Assembly (NCBI RefSeq): GCF_003063665.1
Contig: NZ_NESF01000012.1
Coordinates: 42,048-106,047, forward strand
Direction: 5' to 3'
Length of the DNA: 64,000 nt
Origin: Limnohabitans sp. Hippo3
Lineage (GTDB): Bacteria; Pseudomonadota; Gammaproteobacteria; Burkholderiales; Burkholderiaceae_C
Part shown: in pieces, positions 16,710-25,832 of the stretch
How the letters are laid out: every line of letters begins with the position of its first letter
How positions within the stretch are numbered: the first letter of the stretch is position 1
Notes under the pieces: model-generated
The model's database searches: none
What the model was told of the DNA's origin: nothing
Seen by the model: only the letters and a program-made list of their open reading frames with translations
Position numbers and translations under genes: made by a program

Positions 16710-18113
16710 ATGAAACTGTCCGCCTCCACGCTCACGGCATTGCCCGCCTCTATTCAAACCCCGGCGTACAAGCGCAAAGCCCATGCCCCGGGCGTGGTGC
16801 ATCTGGGCCTGGGTGCTTTTCACCGCGCCCACCAGGCCATGGTGTTTGACCGGTTGCTGACCGCTGGCGACACACGCTGGGGTATCCACGGCGTGGGCAT
16901 GACGCGGCCTGATCTGGTGGACCAGTTGCGCGCACAAGACGGCTTGTACGCCGTGCGCGTGGCCGATGGTCAGGGCGTGACATGGCAAGTGCCCGGCGCA
17001 CTGTGGCGCATGAGTGTGGCGACCACCGAGCGCGATGCCGTGGTGCAAGCCATCGCTGCGGCCACCACACGCTGGGTCACTCTCACCGTCACCGAAAAAG
17101 GCTACACCCCGGCCTTGGGTCAACTGTTGCTGGACGGTTTGCGCCTGCGCCAGCAGGCTGGCTTGCCCGGCATCACCATCGCCTCGTGCGACAACCTGCA
17201 AGGCAATGGCCACAAGCTGCAGGCGCTGGTCAAAACCGCCGGCACAACACACGACGGTGAACTGCTGCGCTGGCTCGATGCGCAATGCGCTTTTCCGTGC
17301 AGCATGGTCGACCGCATCGTGCCCGCCGCCACGCCCGAAGTGATGGCCGCTGCACAAAAGGCACTGAGCGTGCAAGACCAATGCGCCCTGAGCACCGAAG
17401 GCTTTTGGGAATGGGTCATCGAGGACTGCTTCGCCGATCCGACAGACGCTGCCTTGCTGCAATCTTCGGGCGTGCGCGTGACGAGTGATGTACACAGCTA
17501 CGAAGAAGCCAAGCTGCGCATGCTCAATGGCAGCCATACGGCCATGGCGCTCATGGGTGCGGTCACGGGCAGGCCTTACATTGCGAGCTGTATCGGTGTG
17601 CCCCACATCCGTACCTTTGTTCACCAGCTGATGAGTCGCGAAGTTGCGCCACACCTGAGTCGCACGGATTGGGCCGAGTACCGCGACGCACTGATCGCAC
17701 GTTTTGGCAACCCGTATCTGAAGCACAGCGTGCACCAGATCGCCACCGACAGCTCGCAAAAAATCCCGCAGCGTTGGCCGCCCTCGGTGCTGGGGCAGAT
17801 CGCCCAAGGTGCTTCGTTTGAGCACCATGCGCTGGGCGCAGCCGTATTCGTGCGCTACACCCTGGGCGTGGACGAAAACGGTCAGGCCTACGCCCTGAAC
17901 GACCCGCAAGCCGACAGCCTGATGGCCCTGGGCGCCGCACAACGCACCGAGCCCGACGCCTGCGTGCGCGCCCTACTGGCTCGCGAAGACCTGTGGGGCA
18001 CAACCTTGCCGCAAAACGCGACGTGGATCGCCCGTGTGACGCACTGGCACCAGCAGGTTCTGCAGCACGGTGTGGACGCTGCGTTCCAACAACTGCTGGC
18101 CACAAACACATGA
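16710..18113 (+). CDS. uxuB: long-chain polyol/uronate reductase, fructuronate reductase-like (mannitol dehydrogenase family)
   Basis: A 467-residue protein of the polyol-specific long-chain dehydrogenase family. HLGLGAFHRAHQ (31-42) is the nucleotide-binding motif and K268-x4-N273-x2-H276 (KLRMLNGSH) is the catalytic set. Family members include mannitol dehydrogenase, fructuronate reductase UxuB and tagaturonate reductase. Immediately followed by a mannonate dehydratase gene, it most likely reduces D-fructuronate to D-mannonate with NADH. Activity with mannitol or arabinitol is a less likely alternative given the neighbours. Confidence 0.85.
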   Translation: MKLSASTLTALPASIQTPAYKRKAHAPGVVHLGLGAFHRAHQAMVFDRLLTAGDTRWGIHGVGMTRPDLVDQLRAQDGLYAVRVADGQGVTWQVPGALWRMSVATTERDAVVQAIAAATTRWVTLTVTEKGYTPALGQLLLDGLRLRQQAGLPGITIASCDNLQGNGHKLQALVKTAGTTHDGELLRWLDAQCAFPCSMVDRIVPAATPEVMAAAQKALSVQDQCALSTEGFWEWVIEDCFADPTDAALLQSSGVRVTSDVHSYEEAKLRMLNGSHTAMALMGAVTGRPYIASCIGVPHIRTFVHQLMSREVAPHLSRTDWAEYRDALIARFGNPYLKHSVHQIATDSSQKIPQRWPPSVLGQIAQGASFEHHALGAAVFVRYTLGVDENGQAYALNDPQADSLMALGAAQRTEPDACVRALLAREDLWGTTLPQNATWIARVTHWHQQVLQHGVDAAFQQLLATNT

Positions 18114-18132
18114 CAACCCGTTGCGGCATCCG

Positions 18133-18162
18133 CGTAGGACGGCACCTTCAGGTCCGACATGT
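18133..18162 (+). repeat. family-2 palindromic repeat
   Basis: CGTAGGACGGCACCTTCAGG followed by TCCGACATGT lies just ahead of the mannonate dehydratase gene; it equals the copy at 1833-1863 in the opposite orientation except for one base. The ATG inside it is not the gene start. Confidence 0.7.
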
Positions 18163-18194
18163 TTCCCCACCCACCACCGATCAAGGTCTGCACC

Positions 18195-19406
18195 ATGAAA
18201 ATCACCGCCGCCCGCGTCATCGTCTGCAGCCCTGGCCGCAACTTCGTCACCCTCAAGATCGAGACGGATCAAGGCGTCACTGGCATCGGCGACGCCACAC
18301 TCAACGGCCGCGAGCTGGCCGTGGTCAGCTACCTCGAAGACCATGTCATCCCCTGCCTGATCGGGCGCGACCCGCAGCAGATCGAAGACATCTGGCAATA
18401 CCTCTACAAAGGCGCCTACTGGCGGCGCGGCCCGGTGACCATGAGCGCGATCGCCGCCGTGGACACCGCGCTGTGGGACATCAAGGCCAAGATGGCCAAC
18501 ATGCCGCTGTACCAACTGCTGGGCGGACGCAGCCGCACCGGGGTGATGGTCTACGGCCATGCCAATGGGCGTGACACCGCCGAAACGGTCGATGAAGTCT
18601 TGCGTCACAAGGAAGAAGGCTACTTGGCCATCCGTGCCCAAAGCGGCGTGCCTGGCCTGAACAAGGTCTATGGGGTCAGTGGCGCTAACCGCATGTACGA
18701 ACCCGCCGACGGCAATCTGCCCAGCGAACACGACTGGAGCACTGAGAGGTATTTGCGCCACACGCCCGGCCTGTTTGAAGCCGTGCGCGAAGCCGTCGGC
18801 CCCGACATCCATTTGCTGCACGACGTGCACCACCGCCTGACGCCCATTGAGGCTGGCCAGCTGGGCAAGGCGCTGGAACCCGTGCGCATGTTCTGGATGG
18901 AAGACCCGACCCCGGCTGAAAACCAAGACGCGTTTCAGTGGATACGCCACCACACCACCACGCCGATTGCGGTGGGCGAGATTTTCAACAGCATCTGGGA
19001 TTGCAAGACGCTGATCGAGAAACAGCTGATCGACTACATCCGCACCACCGTGGTCCACGCGGGCGGCATCACACACCTGCGGCGCATTGCCGACTTGGCG
19101 AGCCTGTATCAGGTGCGCACCGGCTGCCACGGCGCAACCGACCTGTCGCCCGTGTGCATGGGCGCCGCCCTGCACTTTGACACCTGGGTGCCCAACTTTG
19201 GCGTGCAGGAGTACATGCCGCACAGCGAGGAAATGCTCTCGGTCTTCCCGCACGACTGGCGCTTTGAGCGCGGCATGATGTATTGCGGCGAGTCCCCCGG
19301 CCACGGCGTGGACATCGACGAGCAGCTGGCTGCCAAGTACCCGTACCAAAGGGCTTATTTGCCGGTGAACCGGCTGCAACACGATGGGACGCTGTGGAAT
19401 TGGTGA
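18195..19406 (+). CDS. manD: D-mannonate dehydratase, ManD/RspA type (enolase superfamily)
   Basis: A 403-residue enzyme when started at the ATG at 18195, the length of characterised ManD proteins. With this start, the metal ligands fall at D210, E236 and E262, and the catalytic residues R147, Y159, H212 and H312 sit at the numbers known for ManD, which makes the call unusually firm. It dehydrates D-mannonate to 2-keto-3-deoxy-D-gluconate. It is the last gene of the rightward arm, directly behind the fructuronate reductase-like gene. An upstream ATG at 18159 lies inside a repeat and is rejected. Low-activity dual mannonate/gluconate dehydratases share these residues. Confidence 0.92.
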   Translation: MKITAARVIVCSPGRNFVTLKIETDQGVTGIGDATLNGRELAVVSYLEDHVIPCLIGRDPQQIEDIWQYLYKGAYWRRGPVTMSAIAAVDTALWDIKAKMANMPLYQLLGGRSRTGVMVYGHANGRDTAETVDEVLRHKEEGYLAIRAQSGVPGLNKVYGVSGANRMYEPADGNLPSEHDWSTERYLRHTPGLFEAVREAVGPDIHLLHDVHHRLTPIEAGQLGKALEPVRMFWMEDPTPAENQDAFQWIRHHTTTPIAVGEIFNSIWDCKTLIEKQLIDYIRTTVVHAGGITHLRRIADLASLYQVRTGCHGATDLSPVCMGAALHFDTWVPNFGVQEYMPHSEEMLSVFPHDWRFERGMMYCGESPGHGVDIDEQLAAKYPYQRAYLPVNRLQHDGTLWNW

Positions 19407-19689
19407 AAGGGCTGACCTTAGGAGGCTCCTCTGCAGCCAAAAGCGGCCGGAAAATTTCTCTGACTGACTGCTGTGGGCTGTTGACCGACCACTGGATGCA
19501 ACGTACAGCGAAACCCCGATGATTGAATGGACAAAACTCCAACCTCCAACTAGGGAAGTCCGAGTTCAGCCTCACTATCGGCGTGGTGCTCACGTCAAAG
19601 GTCAGCTGCTGGCCCACCCCAGCCATGGAGGGAAACTTGGCGTGACAGTTGGCACACTTTTATGTGACTGATTCACGACAACTTGTCAA
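19407..19689. other. gene-poor gap, possible remnant sequence
   Basis: About 280 bp between ManD and vapC. No frame with start and good codon use is present, no family-1 or family-2 repeat, and no clear terminator. Composition is less GC-rich than the neighbours. On the plus strand a short frame running out of the ManD end, with SGRKISLTDCCGLLTDHWMQ, could be a relic of a degraded gene; this is a guess. Confidence 0.3.
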
Positions 19690-20100
19690 TCACTGCGCTG
19701 TGTGGACCCAGTTCTCTGCTTCCAGCGCAGGCACCCGTGCGAACTCCGCCATGTTGTTCGTCACCAGCACCAAGCCTTCACTGCGGGCGTGCGCTGCAAT
19801 GTGCATGTCGTTCACACCGATAGGCTGACCGAGTTTTTCCAAGGCGGCGCGAATGGCGCCGTAATGCTGCGCGGCCTTGGGGCCATAGGGCAATACTTCC
19901 AGGCGACTGCAAAAGTCTTCGATGGCGGCCAGGTTCTCGCTCACGCGACTGCTTTTCTCCGCACCGTGCAAAAGCTCTGAGAGGGTAATCGAGGACATGG
20001 CCATGCGGCTGGCATTGGCATTGAAAGTGGCAAGCACCTCGACAGGTCGTCGCTTCAACACGTAGATGACGATGTTGGTGTCCAGCAGATAACGCAGCAT
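19690..20100 (-). CDS. vapC: VapC-type PIN domain ribonuclease toxin
   Basis: A 136-residue PIN protein starting MLRYLLDTNIVIYVLK. The acidic catalytic residues D7, E42 (SELLHGAE) and D98 (GVNDMHIAAHA) are present, and TNNMAEF (115-121) is the usual VapC C-terminal motif. VapC toxins cut specific tRNAs or rRNA when freed from VapB. The ATG overlaps the stop of the upstream antitoxin by ATGA, showing translational coupling. A longer reading start at 20193 lies inside vapB and is rejected. Confident family call; the RNA target is unknown. Confidence 0.93.
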   Translation of the reverse strand: MLRYLLDTNIVIYVLKRRPVEVLATFNANASRMAMSSITLSELLHGAEKSSRVSENLAAIEDFCSRLEVLPYGPKAAQHYGAIRAALEKLGQPIGVNDMHIAAHARSEGLVLVTNNMAEFARVPALEAENWVHTAQ

Positions 20101-20333
20101 CAGAGCGTCTCCCGCTCGGTCTGGTTCTGGGTGGCGCGCTCGGGCAGGAAGTCGTCGCTCACTGTGGGGCCACCCAGAAAAAAGCTGTCCCAAGTTTGGC
20201 CCAGAGGGGCGATGATGCGCTCGTTGCCTTTGGCGCGTATCTCGACCTTTTGGACACCATCGGGTAGACGCACGTCCAAAGGCAGACGAACGGCCTGGGT
20301 ACGGTTATTGACGAAAACAGTGCCGATGGCCAT
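20100..20333 (-). CDS. vapB: VapB-type antitoxin
   Basis: A 77-residue protein with an N-terminal AbrB/SpoVT-like fold: TVFVNNRTQAVRLPLDVRLP (5-24) is the standard VapB DNA-binding start. The C-terminal part (GPTVSDDFLPERATQNQTER) should wrap around VapC. The start at 20333 has GGGAGG at good spacing; an in-frame ATG 57 bp upstream lies inside the promoter and is rejected. It pairs with the overlapping vapC and probably represses the operon with it. Confidence 0.92.
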   Translation of the reverse strand: MAIGTVFVNNRTQAVRLPLDVRLPDGVQKVEIRAKGNERIIAPLGQTWDSFFLGGPTVSDDFLPERATQNQTERETL

Positions 20334-20351
20334 GATGCCTCCCAAAGAAAA

Positions 20352-20390
20352 GTATATAGCAATTGTATACAGCATCTCCGCAGTGGTCAA
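20352..20390 (-). promoter_or_regulatory. vapBC promoter with overlapping dyad operator
   Basis: On the minus strand TTGACC (20385-20390) and TACAAT (20362-20367) are spaced by exactly 17 bp, a near-consensus sigma-70 promoter. The dyad GTATA-N9-TATAC (20352-20370) covers the -10 element and is a good candidate for VapBC binding and autoregulation. Confidence 0.7.
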
Positions 20391-20541
20391 TTTGGTGTTT
20401 TACAAACATATCGATTCCGCCACCGCACACGCTTTGCGAGCTCCATCGCAGGGTTAAAGCTCCCGTACAAGACGAAGCTGGCTGAGGCCATAAATACCCT
20501 GACGCGAATCCGCGACAATTGAGGCTCTAACGACGAACACC

Positions 20542-21801
20542 ATGCACTCCAAGAATTTCTCTCTCCTCTCTGTTGCCCTGGCCATTGCCGTGGGCGCCCT
20601 GGTCCCTGGCTCTGGGGCTTTAGCCGCCAAACACAACAAAACCAAAGCCACGGCTTCCAAGCCCGCTGCCTCCAAAAAAGTGGCCGTGGCCGCCAATGCA
20701 CTGCCCCCGCTGGCAGCACAGGTCGCGTTGGCGGCCAACCCGCCTGCCCTGCCCGCCAAGGCCTGGCTGCTGATGGACTATGACTCCGGAGAAGTGCTCG
20801 CCTCGGCCAACGCCGACGAGCCGCTGCCGCCCGCATCGCTGACCAAGATGATGACCAGCTACATCGTCGAGCAGGCGCTGCGCTCGGGCAAGCTCAAGCC
20901 CACCGACCTGGTCACCGTGAGCGAAAACGCCTGGTGTCGCGGCACCAGCGCCGAATCGTGCATGTACCTGCCGCTGAATAGCCAGGCGACGGTGATCGAC
21001 ATCTTGCGCGGCATCATCATCCAGTCGGGCAACGACGCGTCCAAAGCGATTGCCGAGCACATGGCCGGCTCCGAGGCGGGTTTTGCCAAATTGATGAACG
21101 CCGAAGCCCAGCGCCTGGGCATGACGCATACGACCTTCATGAACCCCACAGGCTTGCCCGATCCCGCGCACAAATCGTCTGCGCGAGATCTGGCCATCCT
21201 GGCGCGGGCCATCATCAAGGACGGTGCCGAGTACTACCCGCTCTACGCCGAGCGCGAGTTCAAATACAACGGCATCAAGCAAGGCAACCGCAACGCCCTG
21301 CTTTACACCGACCCCTCGGTGGACGGCCTCAAAACCGGCCACACCCAAGAGGCTGGCTTCTGCCTGGTGACTTCGGCCAAGCGCAATGACATGCGCCTGA
21401 TCTCGGTCATCCTCAACACCCACAGCGCCCAGGCGCGGGCAGACCAATCCCGCACCCTGCTGGGCTGGGGCTTTGGCAGCTTCGAGAAAGCCACACCGAT
21501 TGCAGCCAACGCGGTGGTCGGCACAGCCAAGGTCAGCTTCGGCAAGGCCGACACCGTGGCCGCTGGTCTGGGCACACCCTGGATGCTGACCGTGCCGCGT
21601 GGTACGCAGGTGCAGACCGCCGTGCAGCTCAACCCCGGTCTGGAAGCCCCCGTGGCCAAGGGCGCGGTGATCGGCAAGGTGGTGGCCACTGCCAATGGCA
21701 AGCCGGTGGGCGAGGCCCCGCTGGTGGCGCAAGCCGATGTGGAGCGCTCGGGTCTGCTGCTGCGCGGCTGGCAACACCTGCTCAAGCTGATCGGGCAATA
21801 A
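20542..21801 (+). CDS. dacC: D-alanyl-D-alanine carboxypeptidase (PBP5/6 type)
   Basis: A 419-residue low-molecular-weight penicillin-binding protein. A signal peptide (cleavage near GALAA, about residue 29) is followed by a Lys/Ala-rich linker, then the catalytic motifs S99-L-T-K102, S162-G-N164 and K264-T-G266. The C-terminal PBP5-associated beta domain (about 325-410) ends in an amphipathic helix, LLLRGWQHLLKLIGQ, that would anchor it to the inner membrane. It removes the terminal D-Ala of peptidoglycan pentapeptides. It stands alone, convergent with slmA. The linker is longer than in E. coli enzymes. Confidence 0.92.
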   Translation: MHSKNFSLLSVALAIAVGALVPGSGALAAKHNKTKATASKPAASKKVAVAANALPPLAAQVALAANPPALPAKAWLLMDYDSGEVLASANADEPLPPASLTKMMTSYIVEQALRSGKLKPTDLVTVSENAWCRGTSAESCMYLPLNSQATVIDILRGIIIQSGNDASKAIAEHMAGSEAGFAKLMNAEAQRLGMTHTTFMNPTGLPDPAHKSSARDLAILARAIIKDGAEYYPLYAEREFKYNGIKQGNRNALLYTDPSVDGLKTGHTQEAGFCLVTSAKRNDMRLISVILNTHSAQARADQSRTLLGWGFGSFEKATPIAANAVVGTAKVSFGKADTVAAGLGTPWMLTVPRGTQVQTAVQLNPGLEAPVAKGAVIGKVVATANGKPVGEAPLVAQADVERSGLLLRGWQHLLKLIGQ

Positions 21802-21813
21802 AGCGCGAAGGGC

Positions 21814-21853
21814 GCAGAGCCGGGGGCTCTGCCCGCCTTAAGCCCTCGCTTAA
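21814..21853. terminator. paired hairpins between convergent dacC and slmA
   Basis: GCAGAGCC/GGCTCTGC (21814-21832) is followed by TTAAGC-CCTC-GCTTAA (21838-21853), the second overlapping the slmA stop codon. Position between convergent genes suggests a two-way terminator, although U-runs are short. Confidence 0.45.
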
Positions 21854-22473
21854 AGCATGCGGGCCAAAGCCGCTTGCAAATGCTCAGATGGCAATCGCTT
21901 GAAGCCGGAGCGGGCAAAGCGCTGCAAGCGGCCTTGCATGAAGGCCACCAACAAGGAGGCGGCCACTTGTGCGTCCGCGGTGGGGGTGACCGAGTCGTTG
22001 GCTTTGAGGGATTGACGCAGCTGCGCCTCCACCTTGTCAAACAGCAAATTGATGCGCTCTTGCAGGCGTTCATGCTCCAGCACCAGCGCGTCGCCAATCA
22101 TCACGCGGCTCATGCCCGGGTTTTTCTCGGCGAACTGCAGCAGCAAGGCCACGATCCGACCCGCTTGCACGGGGCCTGCGGGTTCACGGTCTGTCACTTG
22201 CCGGATCAGGCCGATCACGGACTGGTCGACAAAATCAATCAGTCCTTCAAACATCTGCGCCTTGCTGGCAAAGTGGCGGTACAAAGCCGCTTCGCTCACG
22301 CCAATCTTGGCAGCCAGACTGGCCGTGGTCACGCGCTCGGCACCAGGCTGCTCCAGCATGGCGGCCAGGGTTTGCAGAATCTGCAAACGCCGCTCGCCCG
22401 GACGCGGGCGTTTGCGTGCAGGCGCCGTTTCATCGTCTGTAAAGCGTTCGCTGGCTGTTTCTGAGTCTGACAT
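21850..22473 (-). CDS. slmA: nucleoid occlusion factor SlmA (TetR fold)
   Basis: A 207-residue TetR-fold protein. ERVTTASLAAKIGVSEAALY is the helix-turn-helix (about 45-65) and RHFASKAQMFEGLIDFVD follows as in SlmA. It lies 52 bp downstream of argB in the same direction, the standard arrangement in Burkholderiales. SlmA binds chromosomal sites and blocks FtsZ assembly over unsegregated DNA. A general TetR repressor would look alike, but the motif set and neighbour make SlmA likely. Confidence 0.85.
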   Translation of the reverse strand: MSDSETASERFTDDETAPARKRPRPGERRLQILQTLAAMLEQPGAERVTTASLAAKIGVSEAALYRHFASKAQMFEGLIDFVDQSVIGLIRQVTDREPAGPVQAGRIVALLLQFAEKNPGMSRVMIGDALVLEHERLQERINLLFDKVEAQLRQSLKANDSVTPTADAQVAASLLVAFMQGRLQRFARSGFKRLPSEHLQAALARML

Positions 22474-22525
22474 GTCTCCCCCTCACTCTTTCTGATTCGC
22501 CTGCTCGTGCAGCAACGCGAAGACC

Positions 22526-23452
<927 letters not shown>

Positions 23453-23491
23453 TCAAAAGTCCAGGGGATTGTGCCGCAAGCCCATGGCAGT

Positions 23492-24382
23492 TCAGAGGAT
23501 CTCGGCCAACATGCGGTTGACGCCTTGCTGCCACGGCGGCAGCACCAGCCCAAAGGCTTCTTGCAGCTTGTGGGTGTTCAGCCGAGAGTTCAACGGGCGC
23601 TGGGCGGGCGTTGGGAAGGCGGTGGTAGGTACTGGCGCGATCTCGCTCACTTTCAGGCCCGGCTCGGGCTGGATTTGACGGGCTTGTGCAATCACATGGC
23701 TGGCGTAGCCGTGCCACGTGGTCTCGCCTGCAGCCACCAAGTGGTAGATGCCGCCCAGCCCTGTCTTTTGCCCGGCGCTGCGGATGGCATGCGCCGTCAC
23801 GTCGGCGATGAGATCGGCTCCTGTCGGGGCACCGTGCTGGTCGTTGATGACGGTCAGGCGTTCGCGCTCTGCAGCGAGCCGCAGCATGGTCTTGGCAAAG
23901 TTGCCACCCCGCGCCGCATACACCCAACTGGTGCGAAAAACCAGGTGTTTGCAACCACTGGCAATAATGGCCTGCTCACCTTCGAGTTTGGACTGCCCGT
24001 ACACACTGAGCGGCCCCGTGGCGTCGCCCTCTCGCCATGGCTGGTCGCCGTGACCATTGAACACGTAGTCGGTCGAGTAATGCACCAACCATGCACCTAT
24101 CTCGGCGGCGGCCTGTGCCAGCGCTGCGGGTGCGGTGGTGTTCAGACACCGGGCCAATTCAGGCTCGGATTCGGCTTTGTCCACCGCCGTGTGGGCGGCG
24201 GCATTGACGATCACATCGGGACGCCAGTCCCGCACCGTTTGCGCCAAACGCTCAGGCTGGCTCAGGTCGCCACAGAACTCGGTGCTGTGCCGGTCAAGGG
24301 CCAGCACCTGGCCCAGAGGTGCCAAGCTGCGCTGCAGCTCCCAACCGACTTGACCGTTTTTGCCTAACAACAAGATTTTCAA
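23492..24382 (-). CDS. rfbD: dTDP-4-dehydrorhamnose reductase (TTG start)
   Basis: A 296-residue SDR-like reductase. The family beginning LKILLLGKNGQVGWELQRSL starts at a TTG at 24382 with AGGAA well placed before it; the frame stays open further upstream, but there it runs through a repeat (MPDQVWGDK), so that extension is rejected. VNAAAHTAVDKAE, YSTDYVFNG and the VYGQSKLEGE active site (Y-x3-K) are all present. It makes dTDP-L-rhamnose, the last step of the pathway, for surface polysaccharide. rfbB lies upstream in the same direction, separated by a 220-bp repeat cluster; rfbA and rfbC are not in the window. Confidence 0.93.
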   Translation of the reverse strand: MKILLLGKNGQVGWELQRSLAPLGQVLALDRHSTEFCGDLSQPERLAQTVRDWRPDVIVNAAAHTAVDKAESEPELARCLNTTAPAALAQAAAEIGAWLVHYSTDYVFNGHGDQPWREGDATGPLSVYGQSKLEGEQAIIASGCKHLVFRTSWVYAARGGNFAKTMLRLAAERERLTVINDQHGAPTGADLIADVTAHAIRSAGQKTGLGGIYHLVAAGETTWHGYASHVIAQARQIQPEPGLKVSEIAPVPTTAFPTPAQRPLNSRLNTHKLQEAFGLVLPPWQQGVNRMLAEIL

Positions 24383-24413
24383 AATGTGTTCCTGTTCATG
24401 TTGTGCCGCCTGC

Positions 24414-24599
24414 TTGTCACCCCAGACCTGATCGGGCATCTCTCTTCTCTGTCATGCCTGACTTGATCGGGCATCCAAGGTTCTGAAGTCATGGATACCC
24501 GCATGCGCGGGTATGACAAAGGAGTATGCGGGTATGACAAAGGTGTATGCGGGTATGACACTTCTCCTTCGTCATCCCCGACTTGATCGGGGATCCATG
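24414..24599. repeat. cluster of family-1 palindromes with a 21-bp tandem repeat
   Basis: Between rfbB and rfbD lie family-1 copies at about 24414-24442, 24452-24477, 24491-24517 and 24571-24599. The right half of the third copy is repeated in tandem: GCGGGTATGACAAAGG-N-GTAT occurs with a 21-bp period from 24507, 24528 and 24549. Nothing else is evident in this gap. Confidence 0.85.
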
Positions 24600-24602
24600 T
24601 CT

Positions 24603-25724
24603 TCATGCGTATTGTTTGTTCACCCACTCGCGGTAAGCGCCGCTTTGCACGTGCGCCACCCATTCGGGGTTGGCCAGGTACCACTCGACGGTTTTGCGGA
24701 TGCCGGTTTCAAAGGTCTCGGCGGGCTTCCAGCCCAGCTCGGCCTCGAGCTTGCGGGCGTCGATGGCGTAACGGCGGTCGTGGCCCGGGCGGTCTGTGAC
24801 ATAGGTGATCTGGCTGGCATAGCTGGAGCCATCGGCTTTGGGGCGCATTTCGTCGAGCAGTTTGCAAACGGTCTGCACGATCTCGATGTTGGGCTTTTCG
24901 TTCCAACCGCCCACGTTATAGGTCTCACCCAAGCGCCCGGCTTCGAGCACGCGGCGAATCGCGCTGCAGTGGTCTTTGACGTACAGCCAGTCGCGAATCT
25001 GCATGCCGTCGCCATACACCGGCAAGGGCTTGCCCGCCAGCGCATTGACGATCATCAGCGGGATGAGTTTTTCGGGAAAGTGGTAGGGCCCGTAGTTGTT
25101 GGAGCAGTTGGTGGTGAGCACCGGCAGGCCATAGGTGTGGTGCCAGGCGCGGACCAAATGATCGGATGCGGCCTTGCTCGCGCTGTAAGGGCTGTTGGGT
25201 TCGTAGCGGTGGGTTTCGGCAAAGGCCGGGTCGCCCTTGGCCAGCGAGCCATACACCTCGTCAGTCGACACGTGCAAAAACCGGAAAGCCGTTTGTGTCA
25301 GCTCTTGGTCATCCAAGAGCTTCATGCCCTTGTCATCCCCGCGAACGCGGGGATCCATCTCCGCTTTGGGCAAGGCCTGCCAATACCCCCGCACCGCCTC
25401 CAGCAAACGGAACGTGCCCACGATGTTGGTTTCAATGAACTCGCCCGGGCCGTGGATCGAGCGGTCCACATGGCTTTCAGCAGCAAAGTTGACCACGGCG
25501 CGGGGCTGGTGCTCGGCCAACAAACGGCTGACCAAAGCGCTGTCGCCGATGTCGCCTTGCACCAGCTGGTGGCGCGCATCGCCTTGCAGGCTGGCCAAGG
25601 TCTCGGGGTTACCCGCGTAGGTGAGCTTGTCGAGATTGATGATGGGCTCGTCGCTGGCGGCCAGCCAGTCGAGCACGAAATTGGCACCAATGAAGCCGGC
25701 ACCGCCAGTGACGAGAAGGGTCAT
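24603..25724 (-). CDS. rfbB: dTDP-glucose 4,6-dehydratase with a repeat-encoded insert
   Basis: A 373-residue extended SDR, about 20 longer than usual RfbB (roughly 352-355). The start is the ATG at 25724 ([17 protein letters not shown]). [12 protein letters not shown], the active-site T154-D155-E156 (HVSTDEVYG) and Y180-x3-K184 (YSASK) are intact. After [16 protein letters not shown] comes [20 protein letters not shown] (123-142), then [15 protein letters not shown]. Residues 123-131 are the translation of a family-1 repeat (25332-25358). The insert is in frame and in the loop just before the catalytic strand, so the enzyme may still work. It makes dTDP-4-keto-6-deoxyglucose for rhamnose synthesis. 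Confidence 0.93.
   Translation of the reverse strand: MTLLVTGGAGFIGANFVLDWLAASDEPIINLDKLTYAGNPETLASLQGDARHQLVQGDIGDSALVSRLLAEHQPRAVVNFAAESHVDRSIHGPGEFIETNIVGTFRLLEAVRGYWQALPKAEMDPRVRGDDKGMKLLDDQELTQTAFRFLHVSTDEVYGSLAKGDPAFAETHRYEPNSPYSASKAASDHLVRAWHHTYGLPVLTTNCSNNYGPYHFPEKLIPLMIVNALAGKPLPVYGDGMQIRDWLYVKDHCSAIRRVLEAGRLGETYNVGGWNEKPNIEIVQTVCKLLDEMRPKADGSSYASQITYVTDRPGHDRRYAIDARKLEAELGWKPAETFETGIRKTVEWYLANPEWVAHVQSGAYREWVNKQYA
25332..25358 (-). repeat. family-1 palindromic repeat inside rfbB
   Basis: The 27-bp element reads ATGGATCCCCGCGTTCGCGG plus GGATGAC on the coding strand, a hairpin of CCCCGCG/CGCGGGG. Its length is a multiple of three and its frame gives MDPRVRGDD, so it does not break the gene. 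Confidence 0.9.
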
Positions 25725-25832
25725 GAGTGGGATCGAGAATGGGGCCACGGGGTGCGGCACCTCTGTTTCGGGATTTTAGAAGCATTACCCCCACGCACAG
25801 GTTAAAGTGGCATCTTGTTCAGGAAGTTCAAC

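Noticed and set aside
24383..24439. Upstream extension of RfbD starting MPDQVWGDK
   Set aside because: The extension is translated repeat sequence; the TTG with AGGAA in front restores the usual N-terminus.
24491..24569. Possible CRISPR-like array in the repeat cluster
   Set aside because: The repeats are only 21 bp apart without unique spacers and no cas gene is present; it is a simple tandem repeat.
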